DNA from: Dictyocoela muelleri
Lineage: Eukaryota > Microsporidia
Direction of reading: 5' to 3'
Assembly (NCBI GenBank): GCA_016256075.1
Contig: SDVU01000272.1
Location: forward strand, 1 to 16,241
Length of the DNA stretch: 16,241 bases
In this document: piece after piece, positions 7,250 to 15,827 of the stretch
Numbering within the stretch: position 1 is the first letter of the stretch
How the letters are laid out: the number at the start of each line of letters is the position of its first letter
Position numbers and translations under genes: made by a program
The notes under the pieces: generated by a model
Told to the model about the DNA's origin: nothing
Database searches by the model: none
Seen by the model: the letters and a program-made list of their open reading frames with translations, nothing else

Positions 7250-7677
7250 TATTAGCTCTAATGATAACATAATTGAGCTTTTAAAAGTTTGGGGGTGCAA
7301 GACCCAGCAGTAAAAAATGCAAAGCCTGTAAAGGCAATATGAAAATGATAAAAAAACAAGGTCATCATTGGGATATATTTAGAGGTGTAATATTTTTGTT
7401 TCAATGAGAACAATATATTATCAAATTGCTCCTTAAAATCAACCAAGATCTCTACTTTCGTATTTTTGAAATTTGCCTTCTATTTCTATAATAAAAATAA
7501 TTTTAGAGCAAATTATGTTATTGAAAATACAGGAAGCGGCGAGGAGATGTATAAAAAGCTCCTATCATTATTCCGATCAAAAATCTTTTAATATTAAAAA
7601 ATAATAAAAGACAATTGAGAGGAACATTAAATGAGGTTTAGATCGATGAAACGTTTTGGGCTAAGCAGAAATGTGGG
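7250..7677 (+). pseudogene. Second Merlin-type transposase relic, 5' half, cut by the MULE
   Basis: Plus-strand fragments match the N-terminal half of a Merlin transposase. KKCKACKGNMKMIKKQGHHW, followed by DIFRG (about 7309-7385), looks like the first knuckle of the zinc ribbon (C-x2-C). IENTGSGEEMYKKLL lies near 7515-7560. RGTLNEV, a stop, then IDETFWAKQKCG (first catalytic Asp at 7645-7647) corresponds to the conserved IDES/T-x-F-x-K motif. The reading then runs into the terminal inverted repeat of the MULE at 7681, and nothing of the remaining catalytic domain is recognised beyond 9246. Frame changes and stops lie between the blocks. It is not a copy of the minus-strand Merlin at 5719, as the shared motif differs in sequence. 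The 5' limit is approximate. Confidence 0.6.
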
Positions 7678-7680
7678 CTA

Positions 7681-7725
7681 ACCGGCGTTCGCCACTTTGT
7701 GGCGAAACGCCGGGTTTTTCGTCAC
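7681..7725 (+). repeat. Left TIR of MULE 1
   Basis: Begins ACCGGCGTTCGCCAC and ends GGGTTTTTCGTCAC. It differs from the right TIR by two 1-base gaps and two substitutions. It contains an internal 12-13 bp hairpin with a TTT loop. Confidence 0.85.
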
Positions 7726-7741
7726 AAATTTTTACACTTTT

Positions 7742-9140
7742 ATGAAACACGATGAAATAATTGTAATAAAAAGTAAAAGAGGAAATGATAAATTATTATA
7801 TGAAGGTTTCGCATATAATAAGCATAATGTTCAGAGCTCTAAAATATCTTGGCGCTGTGAGAATAGAAAATGTAAAGGCTGGCTTGTAACATCAGATGCA
7901 AATTCGATATTATCGAAAAGAGAACATGATGTTCATGATAAAAATTATGAAGATAATGAAGTAGCATACTTGAAATTTCTAATGAACTCGAGCCATTGAA
8001 AACAAATGAGAGGCCAGGAAATATAATGAATTCTGAGTTGAAAATATGTTCACCTTTGCTATTAAAGCATCTTCCTAAATTAGATAACATTAGAGATGGA
8101 ATTACAAAATTTAGGAGAAGAAATAACACAGTGTGTATTGCAGATTATGCTTGAATGTTTAAAATATACATATGCGAATGAATTATTTTTATATTATGAC
8201 AGTGGGATAAATGATCCTGAGCGAGTTTTGATTTTTACTACAGAAACTCATTTATTACATTTAAAATCGTCACAAAGTTGGAATTGCGATGGCACATTCT
8301 GGTCTTACCCGAGGGATTATTGTCAAATATATGTAATTTTGGCTAAAGTAAGAACTATAAATATCCCATTAGTTTATTTTATCATGAAAACAAGAAGTAA
8401 ATCTGCATATGAAAAAATTTTTAATTTTCTTAAAAACAAGATAAATGATTTTAATCAAAAATTTATAACAATTGATTTCGAAATGGCAGCTTATCTAACA
8501 TTAAAAAATACATTTCCTAAATCAAAAATAGTCGGCTGTTTTTTCCATTTTACTCAATTATTATTTAGGAGAGTACAGAGATTGGAACTTGTCAAATTAT
8601 ATAAAGAAAATATAAGAATACGTGAAGTTTTTCGGATGATCATTGCACTTGCATTTGTTCCAATTCATAATGTTAAATGTGAGTATTTGAAATTAATGAT
8701 TATATCAAAAATAATCAAGAATTCATTCCTTTCATTGCATTTTGGGATGACTTTTATTCTTCTTTTGGAATTAAAATTGAAAATGATTTATTTAAAGATG
8801 ACTCTATTTTTTGCATAGAATTTTAGTCAGTTTCTAAGCGTATTGTTGAAAATATAAAGAAAACAAATAATATAATCGAAGGTTGGAATCGTTCTTTGAA
8901 TGCAAATATAAGTCATAAAAGTCCAAGTTTGTACGAAATAGGACTAGAATTAAAAAAACAAATTCGAGTGTAGAAAATAAATTAAGTAAATTATTGACAA
9001 CAAATGAGGATGCAAAAGATATTATGAATGAAAATATTTTAAATCGAAATTTGAGAAATAATATTTTAAGATATGATGAATTTTATGGTTTGGAATTTTT
9101 AAAATATATCGCAGCCATAATAAAATTGAAAGAGATTTAA
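7742..9140 (+). pseudogene. MULE transposase relic with FLYWCH zinc finger
   Basis: The likely start is ATG 7742, since the earlier in-frame ATG at 7697 lies inside the TIR. The first block (to 7999) is a FLYWCH finger: IIVIKSKRGNDKLLYEGFAY, SWRCENRKCKGW and REHDVH give the C-x4-C and H-x2-H ligands. A shifted segment, ELEPLKTNERPG to LPKLDNIRDGITKFRRRN, follows. The main block (8096-8818) is the MULE core: FLYYDSGINDPERVLIF, WNCDGTF (Asp 65 of the block), IPLVYFIM, ITIDFEMAA (Asp 127) and GCFFHFTQ (His 151). Past about residue 200 the coding passes to another frame (FIPFIAFWDDFYSSFGIKI), then NNIIEGWNRSLNANI, SPSLYEIGLELKKQ, and after one more shift VENKLSKLL to IIKLKEI, stopping at 9140. 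I count about four frame changes and one internal stop at about 8824. It is inactive. Confidence 0.88.
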
Positions 9141-9199
9141 TAAATTAATTCATTTTTTTTCTTTTTTAATTTTTTGTTACCCTTATTTAAAAAAAAATA

Positions 9200-9246
9200 G
9201 TGACGAAAAACCTGGCGTTTCGCCAAAAAGTGGCGAAACGCCAGGT
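9200..9246 (-). repeat. Right TIR of MULE 1
   Basis: The reverse complement begins ACCTGGCGTTTCGCCAC and ends CAGGTTTTTCGTCAC. The internal hairpin arms GGCGTTTCGCCA and its partner are better kept than in the left TIR. Confidence 0.85.
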
Positions 9247-9314
9247 AACGGAGGGTGTATTTTTATTAAATTTATAAATTCATAATAATATTAAATTAAT
9301 GAATGTTTAAAATA

Positions 9315-9694
9315 TAAAAACAATATTATAAGAATTTTAGGTTCTACAACGGATGTCACCACCTAAAAAATCAGTAAATCACAATTAACACAGGAAGAAC
9401 ACAACATTTTTATTTGAAATTTACTTAGAATCAAAAGAAAATCTTTTAAATGAAATTATTTTTTAAAAAGCTCTGATATATAAATATTTATAAAAAATCC
9501 TGAAAAGCAGGATTTTTTTTAACAAGATTATATCAGACCTCTTGAAAAAATAATTTATTTTTGGAATTTATCTTTTAATTCTAAGTAAATTTCAAATAAA
9601 AATGTTGTGTTCTTCCTGTACAAATTGCGATTTACTGATTTTTTAGGTGGTGAAATCCGTTGTAGAACCTAAAATTCTTATAATATTGTTTTTA
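9315..9694. mobile_element. Fold-back MITE, GGTTCTAC family, copy 2, with inverted 25-bp flanks
   Basis: The element proper (9340-9669, 330 bp) has ends GGTTCTACAACGG and CCGTTGTAGAACC and shares further blocks with copy 1 (GTCACCAC, AGTAAATC, CAATT, AGAACA). The arms are roughly 90% alike by eye: CCTAAAAAATCAGTAAATC, GGAAGAACACAACATTTTT and ATTTGAAATTTACTTAGAAT are repeated in both. The centre is AAATCCTGAAAAGCAGGATTT near 9496-9516. Instead of a direct target duplication, the 25 bases to the left (9315-9339) and right (9670-9694) are perfect reverse complements, starting TAAAAACAATATTATAAG. The palindrome therefore runs past the family termini. No coding capacity. Confidence 0.85.
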
Positions 9695-9804
9695 ATAACA
9701 TCTGAAAATAAATTTAGATTTCAAATTTACAAATTTTTATATTACAAATCGTTTTATTAAACCGTAATTTTTCAAATTAAAATTTACTGAATAAAAATTT
9801 TTGG

Positions 9805-10216
9805 GGCTAGACCAGTGTTTCCCAAAGGGGTGCATATGCAGGCACGAAGGGGGTCATTGGAGTTTTCAGGGGGGTCATTGGAGTTTCAGAGGATGCAATT
9901 TGGATTTTCTGGGCAGCAATTTGGATTTTCTGGAGAGGGAGGGTGTATTTAAGGGGGGAGCTATTTAAATTTTCAGGTATCTAGGACCTAAACTTTCAAA
10001 CTTCAAACCTAATTTAAATCACTATGTAATAAACATCAGAGTCAATCGTCTCATTAAATAAATAATTTTATTTTGCACCTATTAATTACATAAATCAATA
10101 AAAATAATTAGAAATTTGTTTTATAAATACCTATTGTTTTATAATGGGGTGCAAACAATTTTTTTTCGGCCAGGGGGAACATGAACAAAAATAGGTTGGG
10201 AAACACTGGGCTAGAC
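9805..10216 (-). mobile_element. hAT MITE, copy 2, with perfect 8-bp TSD
   Basis: The 396-bp element (9813-10208) starts CAGTGTTTCCCAA and ends TTGGGAAACACTG, a perfect 13-bp terminal inverted repeat. It is flanked by GGCTAGAC on both sides (9805-9812 and 10209-10216), an exact 8-bp target duplication. The interior is related to 1376-1781 in reverse orientation. The left half has repeated GGGGGTCATTGGAGTTT and GCAATTTGGATTTTCTGG motifs, each present twice. There is no transposase, so it is non-autonomous. Better-preserved ends and duplication than copy 1 point to a more recent insertion. The 67-codon minus-strand frame at 10131-10334 crosses its right end and is not a gene. Confidence 0.93.
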
Positions 10217-12121
10217 GGTGTTTTTTCTCTATTATGCAAACAGTCATTTTTTCCCTATTTATAAATAATAAAATAACAAAAAAGATATTAATTAAATAAT
10301 AAAAGTCATCATTTTGACATTTTTTCACATCCATTATTTAAATTGCATTTGAGAGACAAGTTGTCGCTTTTCTTATGGTTTTAAGTTTATAACTTAAGCA
10401 TTTTCCACAATTACTCTATTATTTTAGAGGTGACGAATTTTCAGATTTTAAAAGTTAATAATATAATAATTATTCAAAAATGACTTTTTATATTACAAAA
10501 TTCTTGATTGATTCCAATTTAAGAAATTTAGCAACTAAAAATAGTAAAAAATGAGTAAAAAATGAGTAAAAAATAAGAACGCTCTCTCCCAGTGTAATTT
10601 TTAGTGTCTGAAAATAATTTATTATTTGGAATTAAAACGTATTAATAAAAAACGGGATATATAATTAAATTTATAATTAATTCATTATAAGAATGGAGAA
10701 AAACGACCTAAAACTAAAATGGGGGATGGGTGAGATCCAAATTCGGAGAGATCATATATAACAAAGCTAGAATGTAACATCGTGTGTTTTTTATAACTAC
10801 CATAAATCTATTGCAACAATTTAAATACATGATTTCACGCAGAAATCATCGATATTTTATAAATTCTACCGATATTGATCTAGAAATTCATTTTTGAATA
10901 TATATTCAAGTTTTATATTAATCAAAAGAGGACGGTTTTTTCCCCCTATAGGAGAAAAAAACCATCTAGATCCAATTTTTTTTTGAAGTTTTTTTATTTA
11001 TAAAGTGGACACCCATAGAACCTGAACATTCACAGTGCCGTGACATTAAATATAACTATTATAATTCTTAAAAAGAAAAATAATACATTAAATTGCATCA
11101 AATTACCAAAAAAAATAAAATAAAACAATTTTTATTGAAACGTTTTCTAATTCTCAACAATTTCTCCGCTAAACACAATAATAACAACACCCAAATCGTC
11201 TAAAGATACACAATCTCAAAATACAGGGAGTTTTTTGTCAACCTTGGTCTAAGACCTTTTGGTTCTCGAATAAAAATTATCGAAATGCTAAGAAAGGCTA
11301 TCCCATTGACACGAAATTTCGCAAAATCATTTAATAGATCACTTAATTCGAAATTAGTTTAAAAGTTATACTATATATATCTCTCTAAAGGTAATTTTAA
11401 ACTTCTGCATGAAATATAGACCATCACAATCAACTCTTTGAGCTCTCTAAATTCATCATATTTCAAAATCTATAATTTAGAAATAAATAAGTTAAAATTG
11501 ATTAAGATTATAGAGAATTATGAAGGTATCCTAGACTTGATTATTTAGAAACAATTTCAATAATAAATAAAAGTTCTAGTGGTCAAGTAGGAACAGATAT
11601 TGAAAACATAAATTGAATGAAAGATAAAAATATTCATTTCATCATTTTGGTATATTTCCATCTTTAAGTCTAAAAAATTAATTCTCAAGGCGAATTTTCG
11701 CATTACCATAATTTTCTTTTTTCTTAAAAATTTTTTAAAAAAAAGAAATAGAGAAAATGAAAAAAGAACCCATGCCGAATTGTAGAGAATAAAATAGCAT
11801 ATTTTTTGAGGAAAGTTTAAAATAGATTAAAGTAAGATATCCATAACATTTATTTATTTTTATGAAAAACTTATAATAATCCCTCATATCTCTTATAAAA
11901 ATTCACCTTGGCTCAAAACCTATAAAAATAATCGTAACCTAGTATTTATAATAAACTCATCACCCAAACCTAAAAAAATCCCACGACTTAACACTTTACA
12001 TTATCCGAACTACCCTCAACTTTTAAAAACCTACTAATCCAACACTTTATAAAACCTAACTTTAAAAGCTCACAAATAACCTTAAAAAATTATTACACTG
12101 TTCCTCATAGTAATTATGATA
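10217..12121. other. Long A+T-rich region without recognisable gene
   Basis: No domain, tRNA or transposon end was recognised. Minor structures are two and a half 12-bp units of AGTAAAAAATG at about 10547-10578, and an imperfect palindrome GGTTTTTTCCCCCTA/TAGGAGAAAAAAACC at 10933-10962. A minus-strand run of about 46 open codons at roughly 11195-11340 (including FIREPKGLRPRLTKN) is too short to call. Confidence 0.5.
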
Positions 12122-12216
12122 AAACACACTACAAATTAGTAAACACACTACAAATTAGTAAACACACGCCAAATAAGTAAAAAAGCGCCAAATAAGTAAA
12201 CACACTCTAAATAAGT
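12122..12216. repeat. 19-bp minisatellite, five units
   Basis: Units start at 12122, 12141, 12160, 12179 and 12198. The first two are identical (AAACACACTACAAATTAGT). The later three drift to GCCAAATAAGT or TCTAAATAAGT. A broken sixth unit follows. Confidence 0.92.
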
Positions 12217-12367
12217 AAAGACACCAAAACTCTTATATTTATTCATTATAATCAATTTACCATTTTTTTCTCATCCCCATTACTTATAAAGAACATTTTT
12301 ACTTTTTAAATAAATCAATTTCGAAAAAGTATAAAATTTAATGTGATCTTTATTTTCGCATTTTAAG

Positions 12368-12720
12368 AAATTAGCGTGGTTATACCGAAATCTCTCGGTG
12401 GTCACAGGTTCGCCATCTCTTTATAAATGATTATGGATAAAATAAATATAATAATGAAACAAATAACTTTCGTAGCTGTGGAGATAAGTGTAACAACTCA
12501 TCTCGCCAAATATAGTAGTGAAAAAATATTCATTTAAAAGCTTCTAATTATCTGCATCTTGCCGAGTCATTGAAAAAAATCGCGTATCTATATGTACCTA
12601 TGAGTAGCTTATTAGAACGTAAACTTTAAAAAAATAACCAAAGGTCAAAAACCAACGTTAGAAGAAAATCACCTAGTTAGCAATTTTGAATATCTTTAGC
12701 TTATATAAATGAATATTATT
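12368..12720 (+). repeat. SINE-like dispersed repeat, copy B
   Basis: The head has an A-box, TAGCGTGGTTA (12372-12382), an anticodon-arm-like hairpin ACCGA/TCGGT with a six-base loop, and a B-box-like AGGTTCGCC near 12406-12414, in the spacing of a tRNA. The body then follows copy A: AATATAGTAGTGAAAAAAT, CTAATTATCTGC, TTGCCGAGTCATTGA, AAATCGCG and AACCAAAGGTC. The head lacks a matched acceptor stem, so it is not a functional tRNA gene. No coding capacity. Confidence 0.65.
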
Positions 12721-13190
12721 GCCTTATCTAATAATAAAAAGGAATAAATTTTATTTTTATTTTATCGGAAAAAATTGTAGTACTCATAAAAATAACCATA
12801 ATTCTAAATAAAATTATTTAGATATGTAAGATTTTTATGTTAACATTATAAGAAAGACTTTTGGCATAAGTCAATTACCAAAATTCTAAATAAATCAATT
12901 TATCAAAACGAGATATTTTCATTATAAAATTTTTATTTTCAATTAGATTTTTTTATAGGAATATTGTGAAGCTATTACCAATTATTTGAAAATAATAAAG
13001 TCATATCAATTCTAAATTACCATTAAAATTGATTTTTTATAAAACCATTTAAATTTATTTTAATCCCTTTGGAATAATTTATAATCATCAATTAGCCCCT
13101 TTTAATAATCCTATAAAAATTTAATGAAAATAAAATATTTAATAATGAAAAAACACCCCAATTAAATATTTTAAGTCACACATACCCTCA
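12721..13190. other. Upstream region of the membrane-protein gene
   Basis: A+T-rich, with the string ATTCTAAATAAA repeated (about 12801 and 12883), each near ACCA(T/A)AATTC. No open frame. The last 60 bases contain ACACCCCAATT and the CCC motif immediately before the start codon. Confidence 0.4.
13185..13187 (+). promoter_or_regulatory. CCC triplet just upstream of the start codon
   Basis: CATACCCTCA directly precedes the ATG at 13191. CCC- or GGG-like motifs a few bases before the start codon are a known feature of microsporidian genes. In a region this poor in G+C the triplet stands out, but a single instance is only suggestive. Confidence 0.4.
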
Positions 13191-13910
13191 ATGGAAGTCA
13201 GTAAATTAGTTTTTTTATTCAACTCAATAAGACAGTCAATTGACATGATCGCCAAGACTGAAAATAGACTGGCACTGATAATTATAAGCATTGATATAAT
13301 TCTATTTTCAATTTTTGTCTTAGTTAGGTATTACGAGAAGAATCAAAAAGAAAGAGATAAAAGTTTGTTTTACATTTTTGTCAATTCAATGAATTTTTTT
13401 GGAATATCGGTGCGACTTATAAAAATATTAATAATGATAAAAAATAGAGACAGCCTTCTACAAGAGAGTGATCTTATAAAAAATATATCTTTATCTTACG
13501 ACCTCTTTTTAGTATTGATAGGAATCCTATCAATACTTTTTTCCCTGATAATAGATTTATATTTTAATGAAACATGTAAATTTTATATTTTTATGGCTTT
13601 GGAATCGACGTGTGACTGTATTTTTCCGTATGATAGACACAATGGTGAAGTTTTGGTAACTATTATTTTATATCAAATAATCGTAGGTTTCCTTTACAAT
13701 GTTATTCCTGAATTTGTATTGGGGTTGGTTGTCTCTAAAAAGTGTATTGAGAATATTTTTTATCTTTTAATTCTTATTTTTCATGAAATATTTGAGAAAA
13801 TTTTACCTATTGATGATTTTATACTCTTCATCCTTCAATTGATTGGTATTGGGATGATATTGCCTTATGCTTTTAGTGTATATTTTGGAAATAATACGAC
13901 AATATGTTAA
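13191..13910 (+). CDS. Multi-pass membrane protein, 239 residues, function unknown
   Basis: This is the only long, uninterrupted reading frame without transposon features. A 239-codon open frame is unlikely by chance at this base composition. The protein is hydrophobic with five or six likely membrane spans at about residues 27-46, 59-83, 104-124, 154-181, 187-200 and 210-232. A charged loop, YYEKNQKERDK (47-57), separates spans 1 and 2, and a Cys-rich luminal or cytosolic loop, CKFYIFMALESTCDC (129-143), lies between spans 3 and 4. There is no clear cleavable signal peptide, as the first hydrophobic stretch follows 26 residues. I do not recognise the family. Intron-less structure and the CCC motif before the ATG fit a microsporidian gene. 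The ATG at 13191 is the first in the frame. It stands alone between repeats. Confidence 0.75.
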   Translation: MEVSKLVFLFNSIRQSIDMIAKTENRLALIIISIDIILFSIFVLVRYYEKNQKERDKSLFYIFVNSMNFFGISVRLIKILIMIKNRDSLLQESDLIKNISLSYDLFLVLIGILSILFSLIIDLYFNETCKFYIFMALESTCDCIFPYDRHNGEVLVTIILYQIIVGFLYNVIPEFVLGLVVSKKCIENIFYLLILIFHEIFEKILPIDDFILFILQLIGIGMILPYAFSVYFGNNTTIC

Positions 13911-13976
13911 AGTAAAGAAAGTGAGAAGAACAAAATCTATAGAAATTACAACTTGTCAAAAAAATCGCAAATTAAG

Positions 13977-14096
13977 AAAATCATAAAAATGAGAAGAATC
14001 ATAAATTGAATTTAATAAAAAATTAAGAAAAATTGTAAATTAAAAAAATCATAAAATGTGTGAAAATCACAAATTGAATAGAATAAAAAATTGTTA
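13977..14096. repeat. Diverged 68-bp tandem duplication after the gene
   Basis: AAAATCATAAAAATG at 13977 and AAAATCATAAAATGTG at 14045 begin two units that share AATCATAAATTGAAT or AATCACAAATTGAAT and a following AATAAAAAATT. Each unit supplies an AATAAA (first at 14014-14019), so either could act as a polyadenylation signal for the gene ending at 13910. That role is inference. Confidence 0.5.
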
Positions 14097-14164
14097 GTTA
14101 TTTTTTGTGAATAAGATTTTTTATTTTAAAAATCATAATTAATGATTTTAATTATTTTTTTTAA

Positions 14165-14600
14165 ATTTATCATGTTGACAATATTATTTCACCCCTGTCT
14201 CACCGTTTTCTTTAGACATTTGGTTCCTGGTATTCAATTATATGTCATTACTAATCTGTCCAGTTGCAGAGACGATTTTTGATTCATCAATGATTCGGTA
14301 GTATAAGGCTAATTATAGTTTTTTTTATAAATTTTTTAGTTTTATTACTTTTTTTCTTAGGTACGTCACAGCACCCATCCCCACACCTAGGAGAGTCCCT
14401 TCTACTTCATTTTCATATTAGACCAAGTCTTAATCAGCTACACTACACTTGAACAACTTTTTCAGGTTTTTGTTTTCCGCTGCTCAATATCATTCCTCAA
14501 TTATATAATAAATATTGCCAACAGGATTTGGAACCTGATGATGAATTTATGCAGGAACCAAAGGTATAAATATCAAGGTTGGTGATAAATCTCTGCGTTG
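14165..14600 (-). repeat. SINE-like dispersed repeat, copy C
   Basis: Read on the minus strand, the head shows CAGAGATTTATCACC near the A-box position and a B-box, CAGGTTCCAAATCC (14536-14523). The body runs ATATAATTGAGGAATG, AGTTGTTCAAGTGTAG, TGATTAAGACTTGGTC, CTCTCCTAGGTGTGG, GCTGTGACGTAC, ACTACCGAATCATTGATGAA and CCAAATGTCTAAAG. It ends with ATTGTCAACATGATAAA. It shares more body sequence with copies D and E than any other pair and appears near full length. It has no insertion at the point where copy D carries a fold-back, so it serves as the empty site. Confidence 0.68.
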
Positions 14601-14687
14601 GCAATTATAGACATTTAAATTATCACCATGAAATATAATGTAAAATTTGTATAAAATTAATTTGTATCATTATGATGTAAAAAAATT

Positions 14688-15425
14688 TTTAACCACTAAA
14701 TAATGAATATAGAATTTTCTATGTATATTACATGCTGACAAAATCTATAGCTGCCAATCCGGAGTGTTGTTTCAAACATAGTCTTTAAACCTTTGTTCTG
14801 GGTTTTCCATAAATATCTTACTTCTAAACTGTCCAGAGGCCCACTTGTATACGCGATTTTCGTTTTATCAATGAATCAGCAGAATCCATGTAATTAGTGG
14901 CTTTTTATGTTTTTTTTGGTACTAGTACCAGAATATGGTAAAAATTTTAATATAAATTTATCTTTGGAGAAATAAAAATTTTTATATACAAGTGTAATAT
15001 ACTATAATAATTGAGCTTACATATTTTTTTTAAATCATAAATAAATAAAAAAAATATGTAAGCTCAATTATTATAGTATATTACACTTGTAGAAAAATTA
15101 TTTATTTCTATAAAGAGAAATTTGACATTAAAATTTTTGCCATATTTTAGTAATCGTGCCCTTTTCACTACTTTTTAACGAGATGCGTCGCAGAACTCAT
15201 AACCACACCTAGAAAAGTATATTATGTTTATTTGTCAAATAGATAAAGTCTTAATCATCTATTCAACACTGGAACAACTTTATATTAATATATGTTTCTA
15301 TAGTTATTAAATCATAATGTCATCCCCTAATTATTTATTAAACAGTGATATAAGCGGGCTTTGAACTTCGATATATAAATTTTCATTCAAGAAAGGTAAC
15401 CACAGGGCTATCTGCTCAAAAGCTT
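14688..15425 (-). repeat. SINE-like dispersed repeat, copy D, interrupted by a fold-back
   Basis: On the minus strand the head reads GAGCAGATAGCCCTGTGGTT, with an A-box (15410-15397), and AAGTTCAAAGCCC (B-box, 15368-15356). The body has AGTTGTTCCAGTGTTGA, TGATTAAGACTTTATC, CTAGGTGTGGTTATG, GCGACGCATC and TAGTGAAAAG. The 243-bp fold-back (15160-14918) intervenes, then AAAAAGCCACTAATTACATG, CATTGATAAAACGAAAATC, GCGTATACAAG, AACAAAGGTTTAAAG, a TTGTCAGCATGTAATAT block and TTTAGTGGTTAAA at the 3' end. Without the insertion it would be about 495 bases, the longest copy here. It lies head to tail with copy C. Confidence 0.7.
14918..15160. mobile_element. Fold-back MITE inside SINE copy D
   Basis: A 243-bp inverted repeat. 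The outer ends are GGTACTAGTACCAGAATATGG and, complemented, GGCACGATTACTAAAATATGG. The next block, AAAAATTTTAAT, is kept in both. The middle of the arms is diverged, but the inner 43 bases (14989-15031, from ACAAGTGTAATATACTATAA) are almost perfectly paired with 15049-15091. The loop is about 17 bases. No clear target duplication can be read because the flanks are A/T runs. It is absent at the equivalent place in copies A, B, C and E, which confirms it as an insertion. Confidence 0.85.
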
Positions 15426-15586
15426 TCTTTCAAAAAATTAAAGACGTCTATTTTCTCCAAACAAAAGTTTCATTTTAAAAAATAAATAATTAATGAAATT
15501 TTTCATTAAAATGTTAAAAAAAAAAAGAATTAAGATATTTGTCGTGTACTATTAGCTAACAATACCACCCACATTCAAACAAAAAA

Positions 15587-15627
15587 ATCAAGTCTGTTTC
15601 CACCCCGGGGTTATCAAGTCTGTTTCC
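15587..15627. repeat. Short direct repeat beside the second MULE
   Basis: ATCAAGTCTGTTTCC occurs at 15587-15601 and 15613-15627, separated by ACCCCGGGGTT, a small G+C-rich palindrome that is exceptional in this window. Confidence 0.8.
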
Positions 15628-15650
15628 CCCGTTAGACAGCGTTTCGTCAC

Positions 15651-15710
15651 AGAGTGACGAAACGCTGGTTTTTTCGTCACAGAGTGACGAAACGCTGGTT
15701 TTTTCGTCAC
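15651..15710. repeat. 30-bp tandem duplication inside the MULE 2 TIR
   Basis: Two identical 30-bp units, 15651-15680 and 15681-15710, each from AGAGTGACGAAACGCTGG to TTTTTTCGTCAC. The duplication adds a second hairpin-capable arm set next to the element end. Confidence 0.93.
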
Positions 15711-15827
15711 AAAAAATCAAATTCTAAATTATATTTCTTGAAAAAATCACAAATTAAAATTATACATTTTTTTAAAAAAATCAAAATTTGAAATCAAAAA
15801 TTTGAAATAAAATAAAAATCATTTATT

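Larger units (their letters stand above)
7681..9246 (+). mobile_element. MULE transposon 1, both ends present, inactive
   Basis: About 1,566 bp bounded by terminal inverted repeats of 45 (7681-7725) and 47 bases (9200-9246). Each ends in ACC(T)GGCG, followed by a self-complementary block and GGTTTTTCGTCAC at the inner edge. Within each end GGCG(T)TTCGCCAC pairs with GTGGCGAAACGCC, so every TIR is itself a hairpin. The interior encodes one MULE transposase. I could not find a 9-bp target duplication, only a shared TAAC at the borders. It interrupts a Merlin relic on the left. Similar ends and a related transposase recur at 15637-16241. Confidence 0.85.

Noticed and set aside
7839-8129. Minus-strand frame of 96 codons
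   Set aside because: Antisense to the FLYWCH part of the MULE transposase.
10131-10334. Minus-strand frame of 67 codons
   Set aside because: It crosses the end of the hAT MITE and its target duplication, so it cannot predate the insertion as a gene.
12368-12420. Possible true tRNA gene
   Set aside because: A-box, hairpin and B-box are present, but there is no matched acceptor stem, the anticodon loop is six bases, and the SINE body follows.
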